Of a stretch of DNA of 31,149 bases, positions 21,992 through 31,149 are shown piece after piece (the stretch's first letter is position 1; each line of letters opens with the position of its first letter). Below the pieces are notes generated by a model that saw nothing but the letters and a program-made list of their open reading frames with translations, was not told where the DNA came from and ran no database searches. The DNA lies in assembly GCA_036939755.1 (NCBI GenBank), contig JALLAZ010000234.1, positions 1-31,149 of the forward strand. The letters are read 5' to 3'. The DNA comes from Stephanodiscus triporus. Its lineage: Eukaryota; Bacillariophyta; Thalassiosirophyceae; Thalassiosirales; Thalassiosiraceae. A program made the position numbers and the translations under genes.

Positions 21992-22630
21992 ATGGTAAAA
22001 CAGGAGGAGTTCGACGTCCTGTGCCCGGCCAAGAGTATTGTGGGTGAGAAAAAAGAGAGGCGTCTGTCCTACGTCAGCTTGAGAACTCCCTCGTCTTTCG
22101 TCGGATATGGTATCGTGTATCGTATCCTTTCTCTCTAGCCACCCCCAACCTCCACAATAAGAACACAACACACACTAACAACCCACCCTTGTTCATCAAT
22201 AACGCCGTTGCAGGATTGCGGGATGCCGCACCAGGCCCAACCACCGGTGGAAGAAGAGGGAGCGAGGGATGGGTATGATACAAACTCAGACACTGGAGAT
22301 GGTGGCGGTGGACAAAAACAATCTTTCCTACCTGCATCCGCATCAACCTCGGAGTCGAACGCGACCAAGCCAGAGAAGCGGGCCTGGTCCACTCAACCCC
22401 TCCCTGAGAACGAGAACGACGTAACGGTGACGAATCAGAAAATTATCGAATTGATCGCACGGAAAGAGGCGCTGCATCATATAGATATGGCGTGGAGGGC
22501 GCAACAACGGCTGGTACGACGATGTTTGGGCCTGCGTTTGTTTGGTGATCCGCAGTTGGCGGTCATACCTGATAGCTCTGCTGACGGAGCGGGCAAAGGG
22601 AGTGGCACTGCCCAACCAGACGTCAAATAA
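21992..22630 (+). CDS. Small unrecognised protein, two-exon model
   Basis: Exon 2 (22214-22630) is an acidic, Gly-rich frame ending with a helix-rich segment (NQKIIELIARKEALHHIDMAWRAQQ, then LVRRCLGLRLFGD). A first exon at 21992-22039 (MVKQEEFDVLCPAKSI) can be joined in frame if ATT/GTGGGT is the donor and TTGCAG/GAT the acceptor. The better-looking donor GTGAGA four bases later would put exon 2 out of frame. Translation could instead begin at the ATG at 22223. No family recognised. Confidence 0.5.
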
Positions 22631-22783
22631 CAAAAAGGAAAGACGGCGACACGAGCAGTTTTTGTTGTCATGTTCGGTTGTGATTCGTAGTTATCATCAA
22701 CAACACAAAAGGAGATTCATAAAATGTTGACGGATTTGATAGATGATTTATTTTGGCTTCTATAACACCAGGACAGTTCTTTC

Positions 22784-23892
22784 TCAATTAGCACCATCCT
22801 TGCTCTCCATCAGACCACACTCTGGCTTGAAGGACTGGAATCTCACAATCTCCTTTCCAGTCTCTGAGCAGTAATCGACACAAGAGATTGATGCCGTGGC
22901 GATTTTCAACCCAGCCATCTGGGTCACATCCATACCCAGTGCCTCACTGAGCATTGCCCTAGTGACCTGCAAATGACTCACGATAGCGCTAGCCCTTCCA
23001 GCATCGGTCATTCGCAGTAATTCGTCCCTTGCATTGATCACACGAGATTTCAGTGCGGGATAGCTCTCTCCGCCACCCCCGGGGGTGACGGATTCATCGC
23101 ATGCATCAAACCTAGCGAGCATGTCTGGCCCTATTTCCTCTTTTGTGAGGCCGCACCATGATCCACGATCTAGTTCTTTGAAACCTTCCAATATGATGAC
23201 ATCATTATTTGAGACAGCACTTTGTCTTTCTCCACAAGGGGGTGATTGACGTTCCAATACTCGACATGCTCCAAACTTGGCGCGGGATAATGGCGATGAT
23301 GCAACGTGTTGAAGGTGAAATCTGGAAAGGTACGAAGCAGCTTCGATGGCCTCCACCTCTCCAAGTGGGGAGAGCGAAACATCCATGGCACCGTAGTAAA
23401 CCGCGCGGTCACCTCCCTGGTTGTTCAGGGTTGTGATTGAATGCATTAATCAGGGGCACGAATAGATATCGATGACTTTCATCAAAGGTTAACTTACTGG
23501 GTTAATAACTTCCCCATGTCGAACCATAAACAGTCGCTTGAACCTGGTACAAAAATTTTATGAGATAAAAGGAATAATAACACACAATCGAAAGTATGGA
23601 GAGTTCGGTGCGTGCATATCCAAGCATTTTTGAATATTTGCTTAATTCAAAGGTCGACTCACCCATCCGGAACAGGATCTAGTAGGGGGACGCTCTCCAC
23701 ATCGCACAAAATTGCCGGAGCGGCATTGATTCCTTCCGCCCATGCATCTTTTGCCATCGCGCCAAGCATTTTCGTGTACGGTCTGTTGGATCCTCGGTGG
23801 AATAGCAATCGAGACGGCGCTCGAAAGGCAAATGCGCACTCCACGAATTGCAGCCATGTGCAAAACATAACACTCCTAAGAAAGTGCGTCAT
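22784..23892 (-). CDS. Histidine phosphatase (phosphoglycerate-mutase-like), possibly plastid-targeted
   Basis: Three exons (23663-23892, 23498-23543, 22784-23416) join in phase to give 302 residues. The 46-nt middle exon encodes FKRLFMVRHGEVINP, the RHG catalytic signature whose His becomes phosphorylated. GGDRAVYYGAMDVSLSPLGEVEA continues the canonical pattern. SPLSRA supplies the conserved Arg, ELDRGSWCGLT the conserved Glu, and VSHLQVTRAML the second His. The N-terminus has a hydrophobic stretch (MFCTWLQFVECAFAFRAPS) ending in AFAF/RAP. This resembles the signal peptide plus Phe-containing ASAFAP junction of diatom plastid proteins; targeting is inference. Introns are 119 nt and 81 nt. 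The substrate is uncertain: the superfamily includes phosphoglycerate mutases, sugar phosphatases and carboxyarabinitol-phosphatases. Confidence 0.88.
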
Positions 23893-23956
23893 GGTTACAC
23901 ACCAGGCACTTGAACTTTCTCAGCCACGCTCAGACCTCTAGCTGGCGCACGCACAG

Positions 23957-24343
23957 TACCGTATAACACGCTGTAAAAGGAATAAAAAAAAACCATTTTC
24001 AGAAAGAAAGTACTCTAGAGGGATGGCTCGCGCGCAATTTGGCGTAGTGTATGATTCCTACGTACCCTCATTTTTTTTGGCGCACATCCCACATCCATTT
24101 TACCGCAAAATCCATGACAACCATGGCCGCCGCAAGCGGAAATGGGTCCTTAGCAATGTTTAGGGAACCTTGGCTTGTCACATATCGTTGGACTCATCTT
24201 GTACATAGGAAAATGACTGTGTTATTCTAATTATGGACATGTGTAGGAATTAGTTAGAAATGAGAAGTGGGGTCGTATGTACGATCCATCTTTCTCGCGA
24301 TTCTCTTATACCGCGTTTCTCTTTTGCAGCGTGTTATACGGTA
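23957..24343. mobile_element. Short MITE-like element with 23-bp inverted ends
   Basis: taccgtataacacgctg followed by t-aaaag (23957-23979) is the inverted complement, with one mismatch, of 24321-24343. The 387-bp interval has no coding capacity. Both ends read TA outermost (TA-CCG and CGG-TA), as for a Tc1/mariner-type TA target. It lies in the divergent intergenic region between the phosphatase and the glycosyltransferase. Confidence 0.65.
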
Positions 24344-24598
24344 TCATCATCATAAAGGCACGGACAACAGAATTTTCCTTACTTGTACATACATATCTAC
24401 TTACTTACTTAGGCATTCGTACTGATTATTCCGCGCCCTCTCCCCCGCCTCCATAAAGGCCACATCCCACCTGCCTCCTCCTCAAGCAAAGCACAGCTCC
24501 AAGCGCCCTAGGGGACGCGATACGCGATCGCGCCGACGTCCTCCGTCACGACGACCTCTCCCATCGCGGCCGCGCGCCCGGCCTCCGCCCTCCTTACG

Positions 24599-26024
24599 AT
24601 GAGTACCGCAAATATTCGCCATCGAACAGCTGCAAAGCATAGCAGTGACGACGCACCCGTTCGCGTTATTATAGACTCTAACCCTAAAGGTGGCCAGAGC
24701 ACATGGCAAAACAAGAAATTTCACGCGGGCGTGTGGGGTCGCATCATTGCAATTATATCTTTGTTCAGTATTCTTGTTTTCCTCATTTCACGAGTAGAAA
24801 AATATCAGGATACTGGTCAAAATAGCAGCGTTCGGGCTGGTGGGACGAAACGAATCAACGGGGAAGGAAATCCTTCTTTTGTTACTGTAGTAATGCCCAG
24901 GTAAGTGCCGGGTAACTGCTTTTGTGCTCGATTGAACACACAATGCTGTTGTAAAATACATGCCATTGCACAGTGTCGTGAATCCCGTTTTCAGACCGCT
25001 TAGACTGACCAATATTGCAAAAACGTGGGGACCGTCCTCCCGTGCAATTTACGTCGTCCATGACATCAACGAGTACCCCGAGGGGCATGATATTGATAAG
25101 GCTTTGGAGTCTATCTACCCTCAAAATCTTATATTGCCTAATCAAATACATTTCGACGAGGGTGTAGCGCGCCTTGAGCATGTTATCAGAACAGTACACA
25201 CGGATATCAATCCTGATTTTGGGTTCTTTGTCAATGACCATACATTTGTGTTACCTGGCAATCTTTGCCAATTTCTTAAAGAATATGATAGCTCAAAGGA
25301 TTTATACGCTGGCCATGCACTGAAAGGAGAGCACGAAGCAGCATTCAATTCTGGTGCTGCTGGTTATGTGCTGTCGCGATCTACCATGGAGAAGCTAATC
25401 AACGAGTGGGACAACCCTGAGTCCAAATGCTCCGCATCTTCCGCGTCGAAATTTATCCAAGGCAATCCAGGCATTTTGACCGCGCAGTGCTTTGGGCAGG
25501 TTCTCAACATTCCGTTAGTGGACACACGCGACGACAGGGATCTTTCTCACAAGTTTCATGCTTATGGGGTGAGTACAGGAATATTTTGTTTGCACTTATG
25601 CGCCCACCACTAACATAAAGAATTAATGTATTATCAGCTGGTAAGAACCGTGACGGGCAAAGTTGATGATTGGTATGTGAAGAAGCACAAAACTCTAGAT
25701 GATGTCCTAGGAATGGACGCAAAATACCATCATCAGCTGCAAGACGGGCGCAAATGTTGTTCGACTGGCACAGTAAGCTTTCATTACGTTGAGGCAAGCG
25801 AATCATTGGCTTTATGGGAAGTTCTTCAAGTGGTGCACACGTCACCATCCCTGTCAGGTACAGAGATTAAAGACCTCATAAATAAAGTTTGGCCAAGAGA
25901 TCATAAGAGTTTGGGAGCTTATGCTCATGCATTGCCTGGTCCTCAATCCGCAGTTTGGTATGATTTAGTGGAAGTTGTGAGAAAAGTATCAGTTGGCATG
26001 GTGCCTCCATCATCATCATGTTAG
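24599..26024 (+). CDS. GT31-type (C1GALT/Fringe-like) glycosyltransferase, type II Golgi protein
   Basis: Exons 24599-24900, 24974-25568 and 25638-26024 join in phase across introns of 73 and 69 nt, giving 427 residues. A short basic cytosolic tail precedes one membrane anchor (GRIIAIISLFSILVFLI, residues about 47-63). The luminal domain has TWGPSSRAIYVVHD, then GFFVNDHTFVLPGNL in the place of the DxD motif, LYAGHALKG, and FNSGAAGYVLSRSTMEKL. It continues with HAYG/LVRTVTGKVDDWYVKKH, which resembles core-1 beta-1,3-galactosyltransferases. These enzymes add galactose or similar sugars from UDP donors in the Golgi. The DxD is NDH instead of DDD, so metal binding may be altered. Donor and acceptor are not predictable. 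Confidence 0.82.
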
Positions 26025-26638
26025 TGGATGCTAGAGATAAAACATAGGTATGCAACTGACCGCTAAAAACTCCACTTAATTCCTATAGTGACATAATAAT
26101 ACCGAATTACCTTAGAATTCAGTATAGTGTAAATAGAGTGTATTGCTCTAGAGAGAGGTTATGCACAAAGTACAACGTGAAATGTATTTGGTGTGACACT
26201 CTCAGACATATTTTCATGAGAAGTTTTGTAACTTAGGATCTGTCGCAGCTAATAATATCGAATATCTGAATATTCAATTATCTGTACCTATCTTCGAATT
26301 TATGATTGGGTAAGAGACCTGGGGAATTTGCCTGAAGTACTATATACCATACGTAATACAATTGGAATAACAATTATTAATTAATTATGCTATTGTGGAT
26401 TTGTCATTGTGCGGGATTGTCAATGACAATGACAAAGATGACGAATCGTCCATGATCGTGGACTCGTCGATGTCCTCGTTCAATAACACTGATCACACAT
26501 CATCAACACAGAACTCTTTGCCTTGTGCTTGCCGATGCTGTTGTAAATAAATAAGACCTAATCAAACTCCTCTCGATTGATTATTATTATCCTCCCTAAA
26601 AATAAACAAAACAACAGAATCTACAACATAATACCACC
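26025..26638. other. AT-rich intergenic region
   Basis: No gene is supported. AT-rich sequence with polyadenylation-like AATAAA variants near both ends and a short caatgacaatgacaaagatg repeat near 26420-26440. Confidence 0.4.
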
Positions 26639-27193
26639 ATGGTGAACGGGGAGAACAGCGCCAAGATTAAGGCCCTCGTGCACAAGCTCGGCGAGTTCTC
26701 ATTTGACACCGGCCACAACATCGGGAGCACGGTCCAGACATTGTTCGAGGATGTCGTCATCCACCCCACGACGCGTGTCGTCGATTTCCTCGGGGATTCG
26801 AGATACGGCATATTCAGCGCGGCCGAAAATTTCAAGGCCCACGCGAGGGCTGCCCAGGAGGGCAGACGGCACTTCAGGGTCATCTTTGCCAGGCCACTGC
26901 ACTTCGACGACAGGTATGTCGCGCCGCACCATCCGAAAAGTGACCTCCACATCGCCCTCGTCAACAACACCCTCACGCACACACATGCCATGGAACGCCT
27001 CACCGAACACGCGCGGCGACAGGCGCACGCGAGGCACCATCGCGCCAATGCCGCCGCCGACGACGCTGATGCCGACATCATCAACATCATCAACTACGTC
27101 ACAATCTGCCTCCCCCCCCCGACGCCATTGCCGTGTGCCGCCGCGCGAGGCAATCATCGATTGCAATCACGTGGCCTGCCGCCGCGTTCATAA
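26639..27193 (+). CDS. Doubtful ORF, possible first exon of unknown gene
   Basis: The ATG at 26639 has a good context (CACCATGG). The first 90 residues look protein-like: NSAKIKALVHKLGEFSFDTG, then VQTLFEDVVIHPTTRVVDFL and YGIFSAAENFKAHARAAQEG. After a possible splice donor (GACAG/GTATGT, about 26912) the translation becomes His/Ala-rich and then low in complexity. The real gene may splice away there. No family recognised. Confidence 0.4.
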   Translation: MVNGENSAKIKALVHKLGEFSFDTGHNIGSTVQTLFEDVVIHPTTRVVDFLGDSRYGIFSAAENFKAHARAAQEGRRHFRVIFARPLHFDDRYVAPHHPKSDLHIALVNNTLTHTHAMERLTEHARRQAHARHHRANAAADDADADIINIINYVTICLPPPTPLPCAAARGNHRLQSRGLPPRS

Positions 27194-27600
27194 GCCTCCC
27201 AAGTTCAGACGCGGCGCGCACGGAGGCAACGAGCGCCAAATTGAGGGCGTCGTCCGCCCTCCTCCTCCTCCTCCTCCCCGTCCTCGTCGAGTGGGACGTC
27301 GCGCCACTGCCGCCGTCGTGGTCGTGGTCATGGTCGTGATCGTGGTCATGGTCGTGGTCGTGGTCATCATGGTAGTGTCGTCAAAGACAACTTCGACTTC
27401 CTGGGAGGACGCCAACCACAACAACGAGAGCATCCTCGCTTCCTCGCGGAGGAAGTGGAGGAGCAAATTGCAAGCATCAATGAGGGCATCGTTGATGTCA
27501 TCATTGTCATAGTCGTCGTCGTCGTCCCCCCTGTCGTTGTTGTCATTCGTCATACTGGCAGAGCATCCGATTGCATCGTTGAGATTTATTAGCTAAGAGT
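27194..27600. repeat. Low-complexity tract (GTGGTC/ATGGTC and TCGTCG units)
   Basis: Imperfect short-unit repeats, especially (g/a)tggtc near 27315-27375 and gtcgtc near 27515-27545. Frames across it are repeat artefacts or degenerate exons of the preceding ORF. Confidence 0.6.
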
Positions 27601-27619
27601 AAATTATTAAAAAAAATTA

Positions 27620-27765
27620 GTTGCCAGAAGTACTCATGCCTACGTGGGTTTGCCAGAAGTACTGATGCATATATTTATTCCTATGTAGGATTTGCCAGTA
27701 TGACTCATGCAAAAAAATATTGCCATAAGTCCTGAGTCCTTGCCAGAAGTACTCATGCATATATT
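27620..27765. repeat. Five degenerate direct repeats
   Basis: Copies related to ttgccagaagtactcatgc start at about 27621, 27650, 27692, 27720 and 27740. Spacing is 20-42 bp with AT-rich spacers such as atatat. The first and fifth copies are identical over 19 bases; the others carry substitutions. Confidence 0.8.
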
Positions 27766-28092
27766 GAAAAAAACTTTTGCCCACCCCTACCAAGCAATGA
27801 ACTAACAATGAAACCAAACAATTAATTTTCCAACAGACAAGAATCGGTAAGGATGACAGTGTTGGTAGCTGGGGGGAAGTTGAAAAGACTCAGTAGCAAT
27901 TCCCATAACCCCCCCCCCCCGCCGACATTGCGTTCGTTGTACCCCCCTGGCGCCGCCACCAGCCACAGCCAGCCCCTGCTGCCACCAGCCATAGCCAGCC
28001 ACCGCTGCTGCCAGCCGCCATCACCACTGCCACAGTCGTAACCGAAGGTTGCAATCAACCTCCTCTGCCCTCCCCTCCCAACAACCGGTTCC
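27766..28092. other. Leader of transposase gene with poly-C and CAGCC-rich tract
   Basis: Contains a run of about 12-13 C near 27908-27920 and imperfect gccaccagcca/gccagcc repeats at 27950-28020. No gene supported. Confidence 0.5.
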
Positions 28093-29226
28093 ATGTTCTG
28101 GAAGCCGAAAACAATGGTATGTGTTTTCATTGTTAAAATTCAACACTGCTGCCAGGGGGGAGATCCCCCTCACCACCAACTTTTTGCCCCACTATTACAT
28201 TTGCTGCCAAAATTGCGCATTGTTGCTCAACTCTAACAGTGTGTGCATTTTGTGGTTTTCTGTGTTTAGCAGCAGAGGATGTCTGTTGATGATGCCTACC
28301 ATGAGGGCCAGCAGGTGATGGGCCGGGCAAGCAGAAGGCTTGGCAAGTTGCTCCCCGGTTTGCCCAAAGATTTGCGTTTTTGGAGATATTTTGGCGTGTC
28401 CACGGAGGTTGCAGTACAGGTGTGGGATATGATGGGCGAGCATAATTGCCTCCCCCATGACCCCAAGTTTCATCATTTTTTGTGGGCACTTGCGTTCATG
28501 CGGTTGTACCCCGCAAATGACAAGGCTTTGTCAACATCGTTGGGGGGGAGTGACCCCAAGACAATCAGGAAATATATTTGGCCTTTCATCAATTCAATAT
28601 TTGAGTTGGACGGTGTGGTGGTGAGTTTATTGCTTTGATTGCTTTGTTTGGTAAACAACAACACACTTAAACATTCTTTATTTCTTCACAAGATTCTATT
28701 CGAAAACAGGAAGAGGGGAGATGCCAGGAATGACTGTTTGCTTTCGGTGGATGGTACTGACTTTCGTATTGCGAAGAAGTACGAGAAGCCCTACTATTCC
28801 TACAAGTTTAAGAAGTCGGGCTTTAGATATGAGGTTGCACTGTGCATCAAGACGGGTGACATTTGCTGGTGGGCAGGGCCTTATCTGCCGGGCATTTGGA
28901 ATGATGATATGATTTTCAAACATGGCTTGGCAAAGAACTTGGAGCCCGGTGAGAGGTGCGAGGCTGATGGCGGTTATCGTGGTAGTGCTCCTTTGTTTGT
29001 CAAATGCCCTGGAGTTGTTGAGGCAAACCCTGACAAGGCAAAAATGCAGCAGAGGGTGAGGAGCCGACAGGAGACTGTCAACGAACGGTTCAAAAATTGG
29101 GGAATATTGGCCACCCCATATCGTCATAAGCTGCTCGAGCACCAAACTGTGTTTGGTGCTATTGTTGTGCTCACCCAGCTTTCTTTGGCATACGACCCTT
29201 TGTTTCAAGTAGAATATAATGATTAA
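28093..29226 (+). CDS. DDE-superfamily transposase, three exons
   Basis: Exons 28093-28116, 28270-28620 and 28693-29226 join in phase 0 across introns of 153 and 72 nt, giving 302 residues (MFWKPKTM/QQRMSVDDAY). If the small first exon is wrong, translation can start at 28279. The middle part has a helix-turn-helix-like region (LSTSLGGSDPKTIRKYIWPF). The catalytic domain shows Asp in LSVDGTDFRI, Asp in CEADGGYRG and Glu in RQETVNERFKNWG, the expected DDE order and spacing. It is unrelated in detail to the transposase at 1382-2812, so it represents a second element family. It appears intact. Element termini were not identified. Confidence 0.85.
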
Positions 29227-29826
29227 ACTTCTTACTTCTCATGTTAGTAAAACTCTAAGGTGCAGTATACATTCATATTATCTCTTTGCTGCTCGAGTAG
29301 TACCAAACCCAAACTGTGTTTGGTGCTGGGGGGGATTGTGGGGTCTCCCCTCCCCGACATTATTAATGACGGATGTCAAACACACGTTGCTTAAGGTATT
29401 TTTCTGTGTGGAAGAGGGCCCAGCAATTGAGGCAAATATGCACATCACATGCTGCACAATGCATCACATGTGAACGTGAACCGGGGGGCTTCAAGTTCTT
29501 TTGATCCAGAAAAGGTATCATAACCCATCATTGCTACAAACTGAGAACAGGGGTCTGACCGATACTTCAGTTTGACATAGAAGGTTAATTGCAAGCCAAG
29601 CACTTCACCACTATATTAATATTAGTGGCCGAGGTGGAGTATGCTTAAAACATCAAAGTTTGGGTATAATTTTAGTCTCTGGCAAAGTTCAGATGCAAAA
29701 AAATCCATATCTTGTAAATATATCTATCTATCGAGAGTGCTTCGGAGTGTAGATCTGCACAGTGGGCTTGCTGGTGGGAGAGCTAGTTGGGGAAGGGTTT
29801 GTCGGCTACAAATGACTTGGCGGGAA
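29227..29826. other. Non-coding region downstream of transposase
   Basis: No gene supported. A segment at about 29305-29323 repeats aaactgtgtttggtgct from the end of the transposase coding region (about 29145-29160), suggesting a local duplication or a terminal motif of the element. A G-rich patch follows. Confidence 0.45.
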
Positions 29827-30030
29827 CAGGAATCCTCCGGAATCCTCCGGAATCCTGAGGAATCCTGAGTAAATACAGGAATTACTGCCCGCAGGAATTC
29901 CTGTCGAAAAATTCCTGTAAAATCGGAAAAAAACGGAATTCCTGCGACCTCTCCAAAACCACGTTCCTGTGAAAAAATTTCCGGAAAACACAGGGAAAAA
30001 AAGAAATCCTGAGGAATCCTGTCAGGAACG
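29827..30030. repeat. Array of palindromic GGAATCC/CAGGAATTCCTG-type repeats
   Basis: Begins with near-tandem ggaatcctcc and ggaatcctga units. It continues with dispersed caggaattcctg, ggaattcctg, aggaatcctg and gttcctgt motifs in both orientations among A-rich spacers. Confidence 0.75.
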
Positions 30031-30149
30031 TTTTTTTTACCCAAAAAATAAATTCCTTAAAACAGGAATATGCAACCTAGAAAGTGATGGAGAAAACATG
30101 GTGTGCCGCTTGGCTGCCATTTAGTTTCACCCATGCCTTCACAGAGGAC

Positions 30150-31100
30150 TACTGAAGCGTGGGATGGGACGGCGACGATTGATGCTAAGTTGGCATAGCA
30201 ACTGGCCTGGATGGAGCAAGAGCCACTGTATCAAGTCTTTGTGGATTTGAGGAAGGCATGTGACCATCTGGACCATGAGCAAAGTTTTGCAATCATGACT
30301 GGGTATGGGGTGGGTCCCAAACTCCTTCGCCTTCAGGCAAAGTTCTGCGACCAGGCGAAGATGGTCTGTTGTGCTGGGGATAGTTTTGGGAGACTGTTTG
30401 AGGCCTTTTGGAGAGTCACTCAAGGGGATCCACTATCTAGCTTCATGTTTAATGTTTGTGTTGATGCAGTGGTAAGGGAGTGGATCGATGGACACTGAAC
30501 AAAAATGCTGCACTCGGGGAATTCAAGGAGGCAAGCAGGGAGATAGTGGCGTTTTTTGTTGACAACAATGGGCTGGTCGGATCGAGAGACCCCGTCTGGC
30601 TGCAGAATGCCCTCGGCGTATTCATGATCCTCTTTGAAAGTATCAGCCTCAGGAAAAACCCTGACAAAACAAAAGTTATGACGTGCATCCCTGGGAATAT
30701 ACGGGTAGCCTACACGGAAGAAGCATACCACATGCAATGGTATGGACCAGTCAATCCCACCATGAAACATCATCGGGTGAAGTGCGACATCTGTGGCATG
30801 AGCCTATCGGCGGGAACCCTCCGGAGTCACCTGGAGACAAAGCACGACACTTATTGGTTGTTTTTTCTCAATCAAGAATTGACCATTGAGCGTGAAGCTG
30901 TTGTCTACTGAGCTAATGCAGACACCACCGGAACCTATATCTGTCCGGTACTGGCATGTGTGGGCATTGCTTGCTCCAAAGCTCTTCTCTGATCGCATTT
31001 TCTTTGATGCCATCCCCAGGATCTTGTATGCTGCCCAGTGGAAGGGTCCCTTCCGCGGCCACAGTGCAACAAATGTGGATTGCAGATATCAGAACAGAAC
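30150..31100 (+). pseudogene. Decayed reverse transcriptase with C2H2-like zinc fingers
   Basis: The frame ending at 30498 reads YQVFVDLRKACDHLDHEQ, then MTGYGVGPKLLRLQ, then VTQGDPLSSFMFNVCVDAVV, typical reverse-transcriptase blocks. A frameshift near 30480-30498 moves the match to another frame (30480-30911), with VAFFVDNNGLVGSRDP where the YADDG block should be, NPDKTKVMTCIPG, and a finger CDICGMSLSAGTLRSHLETKH. The same frame continues past stops at 30909 and further on with ICPVLACVG and CNKCGLQIS. A stop also lies upstream (near 30196). The catalytic YxDD is degraded (VDNN), so the copy is dead. It derives from a retrotransposon, probably non-LTR; the exact family is unclear. Confidence 0.85.
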
Positions 31101-31149
31101 AGAACAACTTAGAAAATTAGGAAGATTATTGCTACTACCTAGACCAGTT

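Noticed and set aside
27133..27512. Thr/Arg/Val-rich frames after the 26639 ORF
   Set aside because: They are translations of short-unit repeats; no start, domain or splice support.
27620..27765. CRISPR-like array
   Set aside because: Repeats are degenerate, spacers are AT-rich and uneven, and the genome is eukaryotic with introns.
29560..29640. Possible tRNA-like segment
   Set aside because: No acceptor stem, anticodon arm and TPsiC arm combination can be folded.

Overview
This is a eukaryotic nuclear window with compact, intron-bearing genes. About 22 introns can be placed by GT-AG boundaries plus matching reading phase; most are 66-120 nt. It also holds an H3/H4 histone pair, a dynein light chain, a Golgi-type glycosyltransferase and several transposable elements. 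A photosynthetic stramenopile, most likely a diatom, fits best. The support is intron size, gene style, a possible signal peptide plus AFAF/RAP plastid-type leader on a histidine phosphatase, and the kinds of transposase present. This assignment is inference; no organelle or rRNA marker is present.

Layout. 1-2812: a PIF/Harbinger-type element with a spliced accessory protein (+) facing an intact HARBI1-like DDE transposase (-). 2813-3950: non-coding, with a nested palindromic element at 2931-3027. 3951-5192: START/SRPBCC-like lipid-binding protein (+). 5400-7307: a nine-exon gene (-) whose spliced product has three HMG boxes. 7562-9983: secreted 2OG-Fe(II) prolyl-4-hydroxylase-like protein with TPRs (+). 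10220-10752: LC8-type dynein light chain (-) with a Gly-rich insertion. 11126-12255: divergent histone H3 (-) and H4 (+), each followed by a replication-dependent histone 3' stem-loop. 12968-16003: type II membrane protein with an SGNH-like domain (-). 16080-17345: a non-coding element bounded by a 23-bp perfect inverted repeat and rich in GAC/GGC microsatellite. 17463-20733: an unrecognised 1006-residue protein with five predicted membrane segments (-). 21030-22630: two small unrecognised genes. 22784-23892: histidine phosphatase (-). 23957-24343: a short inverted-repeat element (MITE candidate). 24599-26024: GT31/C1GALT-like glycosyltransferase (+). 26639-27193: doubtful ORF. 27620-27765: degenerate direct repeats. 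28093-29226: a second, spliced DDE transposase (+). 29827-30030: palindrome-rich array. About 30150-31100: a decayed reverse transcriptase with zinc fingers.

The cellular genes do not form one pathway; this is ordinary mixed eukaryotic gene order with transposons on both flanks. The strongest observations are: (1) animal/volvocine-style histone stem-loops (GG-ATT-TTCTAA-AAT-CC followed by ACCCA) 67-72 nt after both histone stop codons; (2) two introns in different HMG boxes of one gene that are near-copies of each other while their flanking exons differ, suggesting intron copying or introner-like spread; (3) an LC8 light chain interrupted by a duplicated Gly/Asn/Arg-rich insert; and (4) several undescribed short inverted-repeat elements. 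I see no complete, convincing new multi-gene system. Exon boundaries come from reading splice sites by eye, without transcript data.
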